The notes: generated by a model not told the origin, from the letters alone. Shown: positions 28,190 to 36,757, counted from the first letter of the stretch. The stretch: 64,000 bases of DNA from Falsiroseomonas algicola (GCF_011040385.1 NZ_JAAIKB010000003.1:526632-590631); one strand, 5' to 3'. Numbers and translations are program-made.

Positions 28190-29776
28190 TCAGACCGGCA
28201 GCGTCTGCGGACGGCGGCGGCGATACCAGATCGAGGCGAGCAGCCGCACCACGACGGTCGCGGTGTACATCTGCACGACCGTGCCGATCGCGACGGTCAC
28301 GGCAAAGCCCTTCACCGGGCCGGAGCCGAAGGCATAGAGGCAGGCCATGGCGATGAGGTTGGTCAGGTTGCTGTCCATGATGGTGCCGGATGCCTTGCTG
28401 AACCCGGCTTCCAGCGCGTTGATCGGACTTCGCCCGAGCTTCGTCTCCTCCCGTATCCGTTCGTTGATCAGCACGTTGGCGTCGAGCGCGGTGCCGAGCG
28501 TCAGCACGATGCCGGCGATGCCGGGCAGGGTCAGCGTGGCGCCGATCACACTCAGGATGCCCATCATGATGATGACGTTGGCGACGAGCGCGATGTTCGC
28601 GAGCCAGCCGAAGAAGCCATAGGCCAGGCCCATGTAGAGGAAGACGAAGAGCGTGCCGGCGGCGAGCGAGAGCAGGCCCGCGCGGATCGCATCCGCGCCG
28701 AGTTCCGGCCCGACGGTCCGTTCCTCCACCACCGTCAGCGGCGCGGGCAGGGCGCCGGCGCGGAGCAGCACCGACAGGTCGTTGGCGCCGCGGACATCGA
28801 AGCTGCCGCTGATCTGCCCGCGGCCGCCGGTGATGGGTTCGCGGATGACGGGCGCGGTGATGACGCGGTCGTCGAGCACGATGGCGAAGGGCCGGCCGAC
28901 ATTCTGGCGTGTGATCTCCGCGAAGCGGCGGGTGCCGACGCTGTCGAAGGCGAAGTTCACGACCCATTCGCCGGTGCGGCCATCCTGGCCGGCGCGGGCA
29001 TCCGTCAGGTTGGCGCCATCGACCTCCACCCGCCGGCGCACGGCATAGCGTTCCTGGCCGCGATCGCCGGGCAGGAACATGGTGCCGGCGGGGGGTGTCG
29101 GCGCCTGCAGGTTCGCCGTCTCATCCACCAGGTGGAAGGTCATGCGCGCCGTGCGGCCCAGCAGGTCCTTGATGCGGGCGGGATCCTCCACGCCCGGCAG
29201 CTGGACCAGGATGCGGTTCTGGCCCTGGCGGGCGATCAGCGCCTCGGCCACGCCGGTCTCGTCGATGCGGCGGCGGACGATCTCCAGCGACTGCTCGACG
29301 GCGCCGCTCGCCTTGGCGCGCAGCGCCACCTCCGTCAGCACCGCGGTCACGGTGCCATCGGGGCTGGTCGTGACCTCGATATCCGGCTGGGTCGCGCCGG
29401 CGCCGGCGGGCACGGCGATGGCGGCTTCCCGCAACAGGCGGGCGACATCGGCGGCGCGGCCGGCGTCGGAGACGCGGAGTGTGATGCGCCGCTGTTCCTG
29501 GTTGGCGCTCAGCCCGGTGTAGAGGATGCGCGGATTGGCGGAGGCGGTGCCGCGGCGGACGCTGTCCACCAGCGATTCCAGGCGTTCCCGCACCATGGCG
29601 GAGGTATCGACCTCCAGCAGCAGGTAGCTGCCGCCGCGCAGGTCGAGGCCGAGGTTGATCTGGCGCGCCCAGTCGGGCAGCACACTGCGCGGAAGCACGT
29701 TGGGCACGCACAGCAGCATGCCGAAGAGGCACACGCCGACCACCGCGAGCGCCTTCCAGCGGGCGAAGTACATCAT
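28190..29776 (-). CDS. secD: Protein translocase subunit SecD
   Basis: A 528-residue partner of SecF. It starts with MMYFARWKALAVVGVC, a transmembrane helix, then NLGLDLRGGSYLLLEVD, the P1 start that is almost invariant in SecD. The large periplasmic P1 domain is followed by helices containing SLAAGTLFVFLYMGLAYG, GIVLTLGTALDANVLINERI and GFSKASGTIMDSNLTN. ATG 29776 or 29773 gives the usual beginning; the frame opens further at 29839. No yajC gene precedes it: a divergent oxidoreductase gene begins 149 bases away. Confidence 0.97.
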   Translation of the reverse strand: MMYFARWKALAVVGVCLFGMLLCVPNVLPRSVLPDWARQINLGLDLRGGSYLLLEVDTSAMVRERLESLVDSVRRGTASANPRILYTGLSANQEQRRITLRVSDAGRAADVARLLREAAIAVPAGAGATQPDIEVTTSPDGTVTAVLTEVALRAKASGAVEQSLEIVRRRIDETGVAEALIARQGQNRILVQLPGVEDPARIKDLLGRTARMTFHLVDETANLQAPTPPAGTMFLPGDRGQERYAVRRRVEVDGANLTDARAGQDGRTGEWVVNFAFDSVGTRRFAEITRQNVGRPFAIVLDDRVITAPVIREPITGGRGQISGSFDVRGANDLSVLLRAGALPAPLTVVEERTVGPELGADAIRAGLLSLAAGTLFVFLYMGLAYGFFGWLANIALVANVIIMMGILSVIGATLTLPGIAGIVLTLGTALDANVLINERIREETKLGRSPINALEAGFSKASGTIMDSNLTNLIAMACLYAFGSGPVKGFAVTVAIGTVVQMYTATVVVRLLASIWYRRRRPQTLPV

Positions 29777-29925
29777 GAGCGCAACGAAATCCTGGCCAAG
29801 GTCAAGGAAGCCCGCGCCCCGCAAGGGGCCGTGCCGCACGGGCGGAACATGCGCGGGACCCCCCCCTGATGCAAGCCCGCGCGGGAAGGAGTATCCCGGC
29901 GGGGCTTGATGAGGGGTGTTTCCGG

Positions 29926-30858
29926 ATGGTGCTGCGCGTCGCGCTGCTGGGCTGCGGTCATTTCGGGCGGTTCCATGCGCTGAAGGCGGCGCGCGCGCCG
30001 CGCGTCGAGTTCGTCGGCCTCCACGATGCCGACCCGGCCCGGGCCGCCACCGTGGCCGCCGAATGCGGGGTGCCGGCGCTGTCGGCGGAGGCGGCGATCG
30101 ACCGGGCCGATGCCGTCATCGTCGCCGCGCCGACGCGTTTCCACGCCCCGCTCGGCCGCCAGGTCCTGGCCGCGGGGCGGCACCTTTTCATCGAGAAGCC
30201 CATCGCCGGCAGCCTGGCGGAGGCCGAGCACCTCTCGGCCCTGGCCCAGGCGGCGGGAAAGGTGCTCCAGGTCGGCCATATCGAGCGCTTTTCCGCCGCC
30301 TTCCGTGCGGTGCGCCAGGCGCCGGCCGGCGGCCGCGCGCTGCATTGGGAGGCGGTGCGGGCGGCGCCCTTCCGGCCGCGCTCCCTCGATGTCTCGGTCG
30401 TGCTGGACCTGATGATCCATGACATCGACCTGGTGCTGACCCTGGCCGGGGAAGCGCCGGAGACCGTGGACGCGACGGGTGCGCGGGTGATGTCGGACCA
30501 TGCCGATTTCGCCGTGGCGCGGCTCGGCTTCTCCGGTGGCCGGTCGGCCACCATCACGGCGTCCCGCATCTCGCTCGCCATGGAGCGGCGGCTTCGGGTG
30601 CTGGGGACGGAGGGCGAGATGAGCGTCGATTTCCTCGGCCGGTCGCTCGCCGTGCTGCGCCGGGGCGGCGCGGAGCCGGTGGCGACCATGCCGGGCTATG
30701 GCATCGATCGCGGCGGCTGGACCGACCATGACAGCCTGGAGGCCGAGCAGGCGGGCTTCGTCGCGGCCTGCCTGGATGGCGTGGCGCCCGAAGTGGGCGC
30801 GGCGGAGGGCATCGCGGCGCTGAAGGTGGCGCTGGCCGTGGAGGCGGCGATTGGCTGA
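29926..30858 (+). CDS. Gfo/Idh/MocA family oxidoreductase
   Basis: A 310-residue NAD(P)-dependent oxidoreductase. RVALLGCGHFGRFHALKAAR is the Rossmann motif at the N-terminus, HLFIEKPIAGS carries the conserved Glu-Lys-Pro of the family, and VVLDLMIHDIDLVLTLAG supplies the catalytic His-Asp region. The family oxidises or reduces sugars and nucleotide sugars; some members (GnnA) oxidise UDP-GlcNAc in lipid A synthesis. In several alphaproteobacteria a protein like this lies next to lpxB. Here lpxB is 3 kb away on the other strand, so a lipid A link is only suggestive. The ATG at 29926 follows a weak ribosome-binding site. Confidence 0.85.
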   Translation: MVLRVALLGCGHFGRFHALKAARAPRVEFVGLHDADPARAATVAAECGVPALSAEAAIDRADAVIVAAPTRFHAPLGRQVLAAGRHLFIEKPIAGSLAEAEHLSALAQAAGKVLQVGHIERFSAAFRAVRQAPAGGRALHWEAVRAAPFRPRSLDVSVVLDLMIHDIDLVLTLAGEAPETVDATGARVMSDHADFAVARLGFSGGRSATITASRISLAMERRLRVLGTEGEMSVDFLGRSLAVLRRGGAEPVATMPGYGIDRGGWTDHDSLEAEQAGFVAACLDGVAPEVGAAEGIAALKVALAVEAAIG

Positions 30859-31072
30859 ACGCGCGGTCGGTGTTTCTTTTAGGAAATACTGCGGCGTTCA
30901 GGCCACTAACCCATTTAGCCCGATTATGCCGTTTATGCGCTTTTAGCACCGATTTTCGCGGGCGGCGGTCCGGCGCCAGGGGGCCGGTTGGCCCGCCAAG
31001 GCATGGCTTCGCCCCGTGATGGCGAGAACATAAAGAAAACGAGGGCGGATCGCCAGCGATTTCGGATGGCGG
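30859..31072. other. Convergent intergenic region, AT-richer than its surroundings, no gene seen
   Basis: About 214 bases between two convergent genes. The first 110 bases contain TTTAGGAAATACTG and TTTATGCGCTTTTAG, unusually AT-rich for this window. I found no open frame with a ribosome-binding site and no strong hairpin followed by T. Near 31022-31041 the sequence GAAC-N7-AAAC resembles, with one mismatch, the GAAC-N7-GAAC box bound by alphaproteobacterial LexA, but no gene faces away from it. Confidence 0.4.
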
Positions 31073-31777
31073 TCACGGCGTGGCCGCAACCTCCACGCCG
31101 AAGGCGTCCCGGAAGCCTCGCGCGCCTTCCGGCGTGACGAGCAGCGTGCGGCCGCCCTCCCGCCGCCGGACCCATCCCAGGTCGAGGCAGCGCGTGCAGA
31201 GCGCGGCGCCGAGCACGCCCGCCACATGCGGGCGTCGTTCCGACCAGTCCAGGCAGGGGCGGCAGAAGAGGCGGCCGCGAGCGGGACGCGCCATGGGGAT
31301 GCCGAAGGCTTCGAGGAAGGCCTCACCGGACGGCGTCACGGCACCGCCATCCGGGCCGAGTTCCAGCACGCCGCGCGCCACCATGGCATCCGCCAGCGCC
31401 ACGGCGAGGCGGCCGGCCAGGTGGTCGTAGCAGGTCCGGGCGGCGCGCATCGCGGCATCCCGCGGGCCGAAGGGGCGCGCCGCGCGGGCAGGGGGCGCGC
31501 CCCCTTCCGCGACCGCCATGATGCCTTCCAGCATGCGCGCCACGCCCGCCGAGGCCAGGCGGTGGTAGCGGTGCCGGCCCTGCTTCTCCATGGCCAGCAG
31601 CCCCGCCCCGGCCAGGCGCGCCAGATGGCCGCTGGCGGTCTGGGGCGTGATGCCGGCGCTGGCGGCGAGCTCGCCCGCCGTCCGGGCCCGCCCATCCATC
31701 AGCGCGGCGAGCATGGCGGCGCGGGCGGGGTCCCCGACCAGGGCGGCGGTTTCGGCCAGGGCGTTGATGCTGGGCAT
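31073..31777 (-). CDS. ArsR-type winged-helix regulator with a C-terminal CxxC...CxxC domain
   Basis: A 234-residue DNA-binding protein. Residues 1-95 form an ArsR-type winged helix (ALVGDPARAAMLAALMDG, then GITPQTASGHLARLAGAGLL as the recognition helix region, and GRHRYHRLASAGVARML as the wing). The rest, about 130 residues, ends in a domain with FCRPCLDWSERRPHVAG and ALCTRCLDLGWV. The two cysteine pairs suggest a structural zinc or a metal or thiol sensor. The domain arrangement is a known longer ArsR subfamily. ATG 31777 gives the proper helix start. It lies 82 bases after the kinase gene on the same strand. Confidence 0.83.
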   Translation of the reverse strand: MPSINALAETAALVGDPARAAMLAALMDGRARTAGELAASAGITPQTASGHLARLAGAGLLAMEKQGRHRYHRLASAGVARMLEGIMAVAEGGAPPARAARPFGPRDAAMRAARTCYDHLAGRLAVALADAMVARGVLELGPDGGAVTPSGEAFLEAFGIPMARPARGRLFCRPCLDWSERRPHVAGVLGAALCTRCLDLGWVRRREGGRTLLVTPEGARGFRDAFGVEVAATP

Positions 31778-31859
31778 GGCGGGGCCTGCGATCGATGGCA
31801 GGCGCAGTCTTCCACATCCGGCCGCGCGAGGCTTCGGGCGCGGCGGAAGCATCGCGCTG

Positions 31860-33467
31860 TCAGGCGCTGCCGGCCATGGTCCGGGCGTTCTCATGCTTCA
31901 GCGGGATCTCGATGCCGCAGGTCAGGCCCTCCGGCTCCCACGCCATGGTGACCCGGCCGCCCAGCTGGTCCTGCACCGTCCCGTGCAGCACGCGCGACCC
32001 GAAGCCGGGCTTGCGGCGCTGCAGGGGCGCGGGGCCGCCGCGTTCCTGCCATTCCAGCCGCAGCAGGTCGCCGGCGCGGCGGTCCAGCGTCCAGGACAGG
32101 CAAAGCCGACCCTCGGGCCGCGACAGCGCGCCATACTTGATGGCATTGGTCGCGAGTTCGTGGATGGCCATGGAGAAGGGCTGCGCCGCGCCGGCCGGCA
32201 GCACCACCCGGTCGCCGGACAGGCGCACGCGGGGGCCGCCCGGGGTGGCGACCAGGAAGGTGGCGAGTTCGCCCTGGATCAGGCCGCGGAGGTCGGCGCC
32301 GGACCAGCGATCGGCGGCGAGCAGCGTCTGCGCCCGGGCCAGGGCCTGGATGCGGCCCTCGATCGCATCGACGAAGCTGTCGATCGTCTCGGCCCGCGTC
32401 AGGCGCAGCGCGGCCTGGACGACGGCCAGCATGTTCTTGGCGCGGTGGTCGACTTCCCGCGTCAGCAGGGCCTGGCGTTCATGGGCGCGGTGCTCCTCAT
32501 CCACGTCGATCATCACGACCAGCGCCGCGATCACGACCTTGTCGGGGCCGAGCACCGGGACGCCGCTGACGCGGCACCAGCGCGGCGGCTGGTCATCGAC
32601 GGCATGGAGGAAATCCATCCCCAGCGTGACTTCGCCGCGCAGCGCGCGGGCGCCGGGGAACTGCTCCGGCGGGATGCGGCGGCCCTGCGGGTCGAAGCCG
32701 ACCCAGGTCGTCACGCGGTCCGGATCGGTGGAAGGGATGCGCGGGCGGCCGAGGAGACGACGGAATTCAGGGTTCGCGATGATGACCTGGCCGGACGGCG
32801 CGACGAGGCCGGCGCCGATCGGCAGGTGCTCCACCACCGTCTGCATGCCCTCGGCCTGGCGGAGCGAGGATTCGACTCGCTGGCGTTCCAGCGCGGCCTC
32901 CCGCAGCCGCGCATTGGCGGCGCGGAGTTCCTGGGTGCGGGCCTCGACCCGCCGCTCCAGCTCCTGGTGGCTGGCGCGGAGTTCCTCCAGCACCCGAAGC
33001 CGTTCCACGGCGGCGGCCAGCAGGTTGGCGTAGCTGCGGAGGAAGGCGATGTCGGAGGGGATGAAGTCGCGCGCGGCGCGGCTGTCCACCTCGAGGATCC
33101 CGAAGGGCGGGCGGCTGTCCCCGCCCAGGATCAGCACATTCGCGAAGGCGCGCACGCCATGCTCGACCAGGAACCGGGGCAGGGTGAAGCGGTCGTCCTT
33201 GTCGGCATCCGCACAGATCACGGGCTCCTGCGATTGCAGCGCCAGCGTCTCCACCGGCGCTTCCTCCGGCGCCAGGCGCATCTGGCCGACGATGCCGGGC
33301 TGCCAGCCGACGCCGGCGCGGACCAGCAGGCGGTCCGGGCCGCGCTCCACCTCGATGACCTTGGCGAGGTCGGTGCCCAGCGCCTCCGCCACCAGGCGGC
33401 AGGCCTCGGTCAGGATGGCGTCGATATCCTCCGCCTTCAGCGCGAACTCGCCGAAGCGGGCGAGCAC
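31860..33467 (-). CDS. Soluble sensor histidine kinase: GAF, coiled coil, PAS and HWE kinase
   Basis: A 535-residue cytoplasmic kinase. A GAF domain spans about 1-155 (LARFGEFALKAEDIDAILTE through RDFIPSDIAFLRSYANLL). A coiled-coil segment RASHQELERRVEARTQELRA follows, then a PAS-like domain to about 315. The kinase has REVDHRAKNMLAVVQAALRL near residue 335, HELATNAIKYGAL near 434 and GFGSRVLHGTVQDQLGG. No membrane segment is seen. The only usable in-frame start is GTG 33467, which begins inside what looks like the conserved GAF helix; the upstream frame is open to a TAG near 33650. An ATG at 33505 lies one base out of phase with codons encoding SERDELLRQQS. No response regulator is adjacent. 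Confidence 0.85.
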   Translation of the reverse strand: MLARFGEFALKAEDIDAILTEACRLVAEALGTDLAKVIEVERGPDRLLVRAGVGWQPGIVGQMRLAPEEAPVETLALQSQEPVICADADKDDRFTLPRFLVEHGVRAFANVLILGGDSRPPFGILEVDSRAARDFIPSDIAFLRSYANLLAAAVERLRVLEELRASHQELERRVEARTQELRAANARLREAALERQRVESSLRQAEGMQTVVEHLPIGAGLVAPSGQVIIANPEFRRLLGRPRIPSTDPDRVTTWVGFDPQGRRIPPEQFPGARALRGEVTLGMDFLHAVDDQPPRWCRVSGVPVLGPDKVVIAALVVMIDVDEEHRAHERQALLTREVDHRAKNMLAVVQAALRLTRAETIDSFVDAIEGRIQALARAQTLLAADRWSGADLRGLIQGELATFLVATPGGPRVRLSGDRVVLPAGAAQPFSMAIHELATNAIKYGALSRPEGRLCLSWTLDRRAGDLLRLEWQERGGPAPLQRRKPGFGSRVLHGTVQDQLGGRVTMAWEPEGLTCGIEIPLKHENARTMAGSA

Positions 33468-33684
33468 CGATTGCTGCCGGAGCAGCTCGTCGCGTTCGCT
33501 GACATGGCGGCTGGCAGTCGGGCGGGTCGACAGAGGATGGTCCCCCTTGGGGAGAAGGGTTGGCGTGGCGGCGGTCCTGCCGGGCGAAGACGCAACAGGC
33601 GTGGTGGGAGCATGCTTGCTCGGCTCTCCCGAGGCTGGGGCTGAACCCCGCTAGGCCGCGCCAAGTTGCAGCGCCAGCGAAGAT

Positions 33685-34848
33685 TCAGCCGGACAACTTC
33701 GCCTGTTGGAGAACCGACTCGGCTGCGGCCGCGCTGGGCAGGCCCTGGGGAGGGCGAAGCTTCGCCAGCACCTCCGCGAAGCCGGCACGTTGGGTTCCGG
33801 CGCTGCTGCCATCGGCAAGAAGGGCGTGCAGGCCTTCCGCCAGCGCCGCCGGCGTTGCCGCTTCCTGCAGGTATTCGGGCACGACCAGGCGTTCGGCCAG
33901 CAGGTTCACGAGGCTCGCGAAGGGCACGCGGACCAGGCGACGCACGATCGCGGCCGTGATCGGGTTCACGCGATAGGCAACGAGATGCGGGATGCCGGCG
34001 ACCGCCATCTCCACCGATGACGTGCCGGACTTGATCAGGCCGGCGCCGCGCTGCGCCGCGGCGGCGAAGGCGTCATGCTTCTCCGCGATGTCGGTGACGA
34101 GGATCGGCTTCACCGGCCAGTCGGCGGTGCCCGCGCGCACCGCTTCCGCCACCACGGCGGAGACGGGCAGCACGGGAACGAGGCCGGGATGGCGCGGCGC
34201 GAGGAGGCGGAGCGCGGCGCCGAAGATCGGCAGCAGGCGCTTCACCTCCATGCGGCGCGATCCCGGCATGACGATGAGGACGGGGGCGTCTGGCGCGATG
34301 CCGTGGGCGGCGCGGAAGCGCGCGCCATCGCCGGCATCGACGCCGGATTCCAGCACGGGATGGCCGACGAAATCGGCCTTGATGCCGGCGGCCTCGAAGA
34401 TCACGGGTTCGAAGGGCAGCAGGCAGAGGATGCGGTCGACGCGCGCCTTGATCTTCTCGATCCGCCCCGGGCGCCAGGCCCAGATCTGCGGGGCGACGTA
34501 GTGGATGACGGGGATGCCGAGCGGGCGGATGCGCTCCGCGAGGCGGAGCGTGAAGCCGGGGCTGTCGATGGTGACGATGGCGGCGGGGCGGCGCGCGGCG
34601 ATGTCGTCCGTCGTTTCCTGCAGGCGCCGGGCCAGGCGGCGGATATTGGGCAGCACCTCGATCAGCCCCATCAGCGCCAGTTCACGCATCGGGAAGAGGG
34701 AGGCCATGCCCTGTTCGGCCAGGCGGTCGCCGCCGATGCCGGCGAACCGGATGCCCGGGACGCGGGCGCGCAGCGCGGCGACGAGGCGCGCGCCGAGCAC
34801 GTCGCCGGAGGCCTCGCCGGCCACGATGTAGATGAGGGGGGTTGTCAT
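33685..34848 (-). CDS. lpxB: Lipid-A-disaccharide synthase LpxB
   Basis: A 387-residue peripheral membrane glycosyltransferase that joins UDP-2,3-diacylglucosamine and lipid X to make the lipid A disaccharide. IVAGEASGDVLGARL is the N-terminal signature; IGGDRLAEQGM, IDSPGFTLRLAE, YVAPQIWAWRPGRI, FVGHPVLE, LPGSRRMEVKR (here MPGSRRMEVKR) and IKSGTSSVEMAV follow in order. Length is standard. It lies 7 bases after the nitrilase-family gene on the same strand and is not next to lpxA, lpxD, fabZ or lpxI, its usual neighbours. Its presence shows an outer membrane with lipid A. Confidence 0.96.
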   Translation of the reverse strand: MTTPLIYIVAGEASGDVLGARLVAALRARVPGIRFAGIGGDRLAEQGMASLFPMRELALMGLIEVLPNIRRLARRLQETTDDIAARRPAAIVTIDSPGFTLRLAERIRPLGIPVIHYVAPQIWAWRPGRIEKIKARVDRILCLLPFEPVIFEAAGIKADFVGHPVLESGVDAGDGARFRAAHGIAPDAPVLIVMPGSRRMEVKRLLPIFGAALRLLAPRHPGLVPVLPVSAVVAEAVRAGTADWPVKPILVTDIAEKHDAFAAAAQRGAGLIKSGTSSVEMAVAGIPHLVAYRVNPITAAIVRRLVRVPFASLVNLLAERLVVPEYLQEAATPAALAEGLHALLADGSSAGTQRAGFAEVLAKLRPPQGLPSAAAAESVLQQAKLSG

Positions 34849-34855
34849 GCGCCCC

Positions 34856-35749
34856 TCATGCAAAGGTCGCGACGGCGGGGCGCGGCATGGGTTCCCGCGG
34901 GAAGTCGCGGTGGTTGCGCACCGCGCCGTGTTCGCGGACGTGGTCGATGAGGGCGGGGTCCAGCGTGGCGAAGACCCAGCCCGGCGCATCGAGGGCGCCG
35001 GCGGCGACGACGCCATCCTCCGGGAAGCCGCGATCGGGCGGGCCATAGACCGCGCATTGCCCGTGATTCTCATCCAGCGCCACGGACCAGGGGGCGAGGC
35101 CCACCGTGGGGGCGACGGCGACGAAGCACTGGTTCTCCAGCGCGCGGGCCTGGGCACCGATGCGGATGCGGGAGAAGCCGTGCAGGCTGTCCGTGCAGGA
35201 GGGGGCAAGGATCAGCCAGGCGCCCTGCTCGACCTGCGCGCGGACATGCTTCGGGAATTCGACGTCGTAGCAGACGGAAAGCCCGATGCGGCCCCAGGGC
35301 GTGTCGAAGACCCGCGGCGTGGCGCCGGGGGAGACGCCCCAGCGCTCGGATTCGAAGCGCGTCATCATGCGCTTCTGCTGGACGGCCATGCGGCCATCGG
35401 GGGCGATGATCGGGGCCACGTTCACGACGCGGCCGTCTTCCCGCATGGGCAGCGTGCCGGGGGCGAGGAAGAGGCCGCTGCGGATGGCGGCCTGCCGCAT
35501 GGCGGCCAGGATAGCGTCGGCATGCGCGATCATGGCCCGGAGTTCCGTCGCCTCGTCCGGGGCCGTGTTGCCCGCGAGGCCGGCGCCGAGTTCGACGCTG
35601 GCGTATTCCGGCAGCAGGACGAGGTCGGCCCGGCCGCGTGCCTCGTCGAGCCGCGCGTCCAGCCGGGCGGCGAAATCGGCGACGGTCAGGGGATGCCCGA
35701 CCTCCCAGGCCAGCAGGCCGAGGCGGAGCGGGCGGGGCGGGGGCGTCAC
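34856..35749 (-). CDS. Carbon-nitrogen hydrolase (nitrilase superfamily)
   Basis: A 297-residue hydrolase of amide or nitrile-type bonds. The catalytic Glu lies in LVLLPEYASVEL near residue 50, Lys in VQQKRMMTRFESE near 125, and Cys in IGLSVCYDVEFPKHVR near 163, so the triad is complete. ILAPSCTDSLHGFSRIRIGA is the last conserved block. The physiological substrate is not evident. It overlaps the GNAT gene's stop codon at its start and ends 7 bases before lpxB. These three genes form an operon. Confidence 0.88.
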   Translation of the reverse strand: MTPPPRPLRLGLLAWEVGHPLTVADFAARLDARLDEARGRADLVLLPEYASVELGAGLAGNTAPDEATELRAMIAHADAILAAMRQAAIRSGLFLAPGTLPMREDGRVVNVAPIIAPDGRMAVQQKRMMTRFESERWGVSPGATPRVFDTPWGRIGLSVCYDVEFPKHVRAQVEQGAWLILAPSCTDSLHGFSRIRIGAQARALENQCFVAVAPTVGLAPWSVALDENHGQCAVYGPPDRGFPEDGVVAAGALDAPGWVFATLDPALIDHVREHGAVRNHRDFPREPMPRPAVATFA

Positions 35750-36357
35750 AGGGACTTGGCCCAGAAGGAGAGGCGGTGCGGCGTTTCCGCGCTGGCGCCG
35801 ATCTCCTTCCAGGAGAAGGTGACGGCGAGGCCTGGCAGGGGTTCGTAGCCGCGCTTCCGCCAGAAGGCATCGAGGGGCACGTGGCCGGGCGGGCGGCGCG
35901 GGTCGTCCGGCGCGCGATCGACGCCGCAGAAGGTGGCGCGGGCGAGGCCGAGGCGGCGGGCATGCGCCTCCCGCTCCGCGAAGAAGCGCACGCCGGCGCC
36001 CTGGCCGCGGTACTCCCGCAGCAGCACCGATTCGCCGAAATAGCAGTGGATGGCGGGGTCGAGGCCGGCGGCCTCGAAGGCTTCCCGCACGGGCGCGTGG
36101 CCCTGGGTCATGGGTTCGCAGGTGGCGGCACCGACCACGCGGTCGCCAGCCCGGCAGACCACGACGGCCGCGCCGGGGGCGTCGGCATAGGCGCGGAGAT
36201 ACTGCCGCTCATAGGCCTCGTCGCCATCGTAGAGGTAGGGCCATTCCGCGAAGACGGCGATGCGCAGCCCCGCCAGCGCCGGCAGCAGCGGGTGCAGGGC
36301 CGGGCCGGACAACGTCTCGAAGGTGAGATGCCCAGGGCTGGAATGGACGCGTGCCAT
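35746..36357 (-). CDS. GNAT-family N-acetyltransferase
   Basis: A 203-residue acetyltransferase. The strand-helix motif that holds acetyl-CoA is VLLREYRGQGAGVRFFAE near residue 118, and AAVVVCRAGDRVVGAATCE is the preceding beta hairpin. GPALHPLLPALAGLRIAVFAEWPYLY at the N-terminus resembles the GNAT group that acts on small amines or polyamines. ATG 36357 is chosen; 36369 is 4 codons earlier. It overlaps the nitrilase gene by 4 bases and faces away from the SemiSWEET gene 49 bases away. Confidence 0.82.
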   Translation of the reverse strand: MARVHSSPGHLTFETLSGPALHPLLPALAGLRIAVFAEWPYLYDGDEAYERQYLRAYADAPGAAVVVCRAGDRVVGAATCEPMTQGHAPVREAFEAAGLDPAIHCYFGESVLLREYRGQGAGVRFFAEREAHARRLGLARATFCGVDRAPDDPRRPPGHVPLDAFWRKRGYEPLPGLAVTFSWKEIGASAETPHRLSFWAKSL

Positions 36358-36406
36358 GGCGGGATGCATAGGGGGGCGCCGCCGGCTGTGGAAGGGGATT
36401 GCGCGC

Positions 36407-36661
36407 GTGGACTGGATCGAGGCGATGGGGCTGGCGGCCGGGGCGATGACGACGTCCGCCTTCGTCCCGCAGGCCGTGAAGACCTGGCGCACGCGGTCGG
36501 CGCGGGACTTCAGCCTCGGCCTGCTGGTGCTGCTGGTGGCGGGGAACACGCTGTGGATGGCCTATGGCTTCCTCAAGGGGTCCATGGGCCTGGTCGCGGC
36601 GAACCTGATCACGGTGCCGCTGACGATGTATTTGCTGGCGGTGAAGCTGCGGCGGGGTTAG
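36407..36661 (+). CDS. SemiSWEET (PQ-loop) transporter
   Basis: An 84-residue membrane protein with three hydrophobic helices. Helix one ends in the PQ-loop motif SAFVPQAVKTWRTRSARDFS, helix two has LLVLLVAGNTLWMAYGF and helix three LVAANLITVPLTMYLLAVK. Bacterial SemiSWEETs form dimers and carry mono- or disaccharides down their gradient. GTG 36407 gives a protein of the normal 85-95 residue size. A tandem repeat and a terminator hairpin follow directly. Confidence 0.85.
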   Translation: MDWIEAMGLAAGAMTTSAFVPQAVKTWRTRSARDFSLGLLVLLVAGNTLWMAYGFLKGSMGLVAANLITVPLTMYLLAVKLRRG

Positions 36662-36665
36662 GGCG

Positions 36666-36705
36666 CGACCCCCACGAGGATTGCACGACCCCCACGAGGA
36701 TTGCG
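36666..36705. repeat. Tandem 20-base repeat, two copies plus a partial third
   Basis: Two adjacent copies of CGACCCCCACGAGGATTGC(A/G) at 36666-36685 and 36686-36705 differ only at the last base. A shorter CTACCCCCA follows at 36706. The block lies between the SemiSWEET stop and the terminator hairpin and is not coding in any convincing frame. Confidence 0.75.
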
Positions 36706-36720
36706 CTACCCCCACCCTAA

Positions 36721-36746
36721 CCCTCCCCCGCAAGCGCGGGGGAGGG
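36721..36746. terminator. Strong hairpin, likely bidirectional terminator
   Basis: A perfect 11-base-pair stem (CCCTCCCCCGC and GCGGGGGAGGG) with the loop AAGC, located between the SemiSWEET gene and the convergent STAS gene. There is no T tract on the plus strand. The position and strength still fit a shared terminator or a REP-like palindrome. Confidence 0.6.
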
Positions 36747-36757
36747 AATGGTCGGAA

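Noticed and set aside
31022..31041. LexA-like GAAC-N7-AAAC sequence
   Set aside because: One half-site differs and no gene starts near it; both flanking genes end there.
36666..36705. Possible CRISPR-like repeat
   Set aside because: The two units are directly adjacent with no spacers and no cas gene is present.
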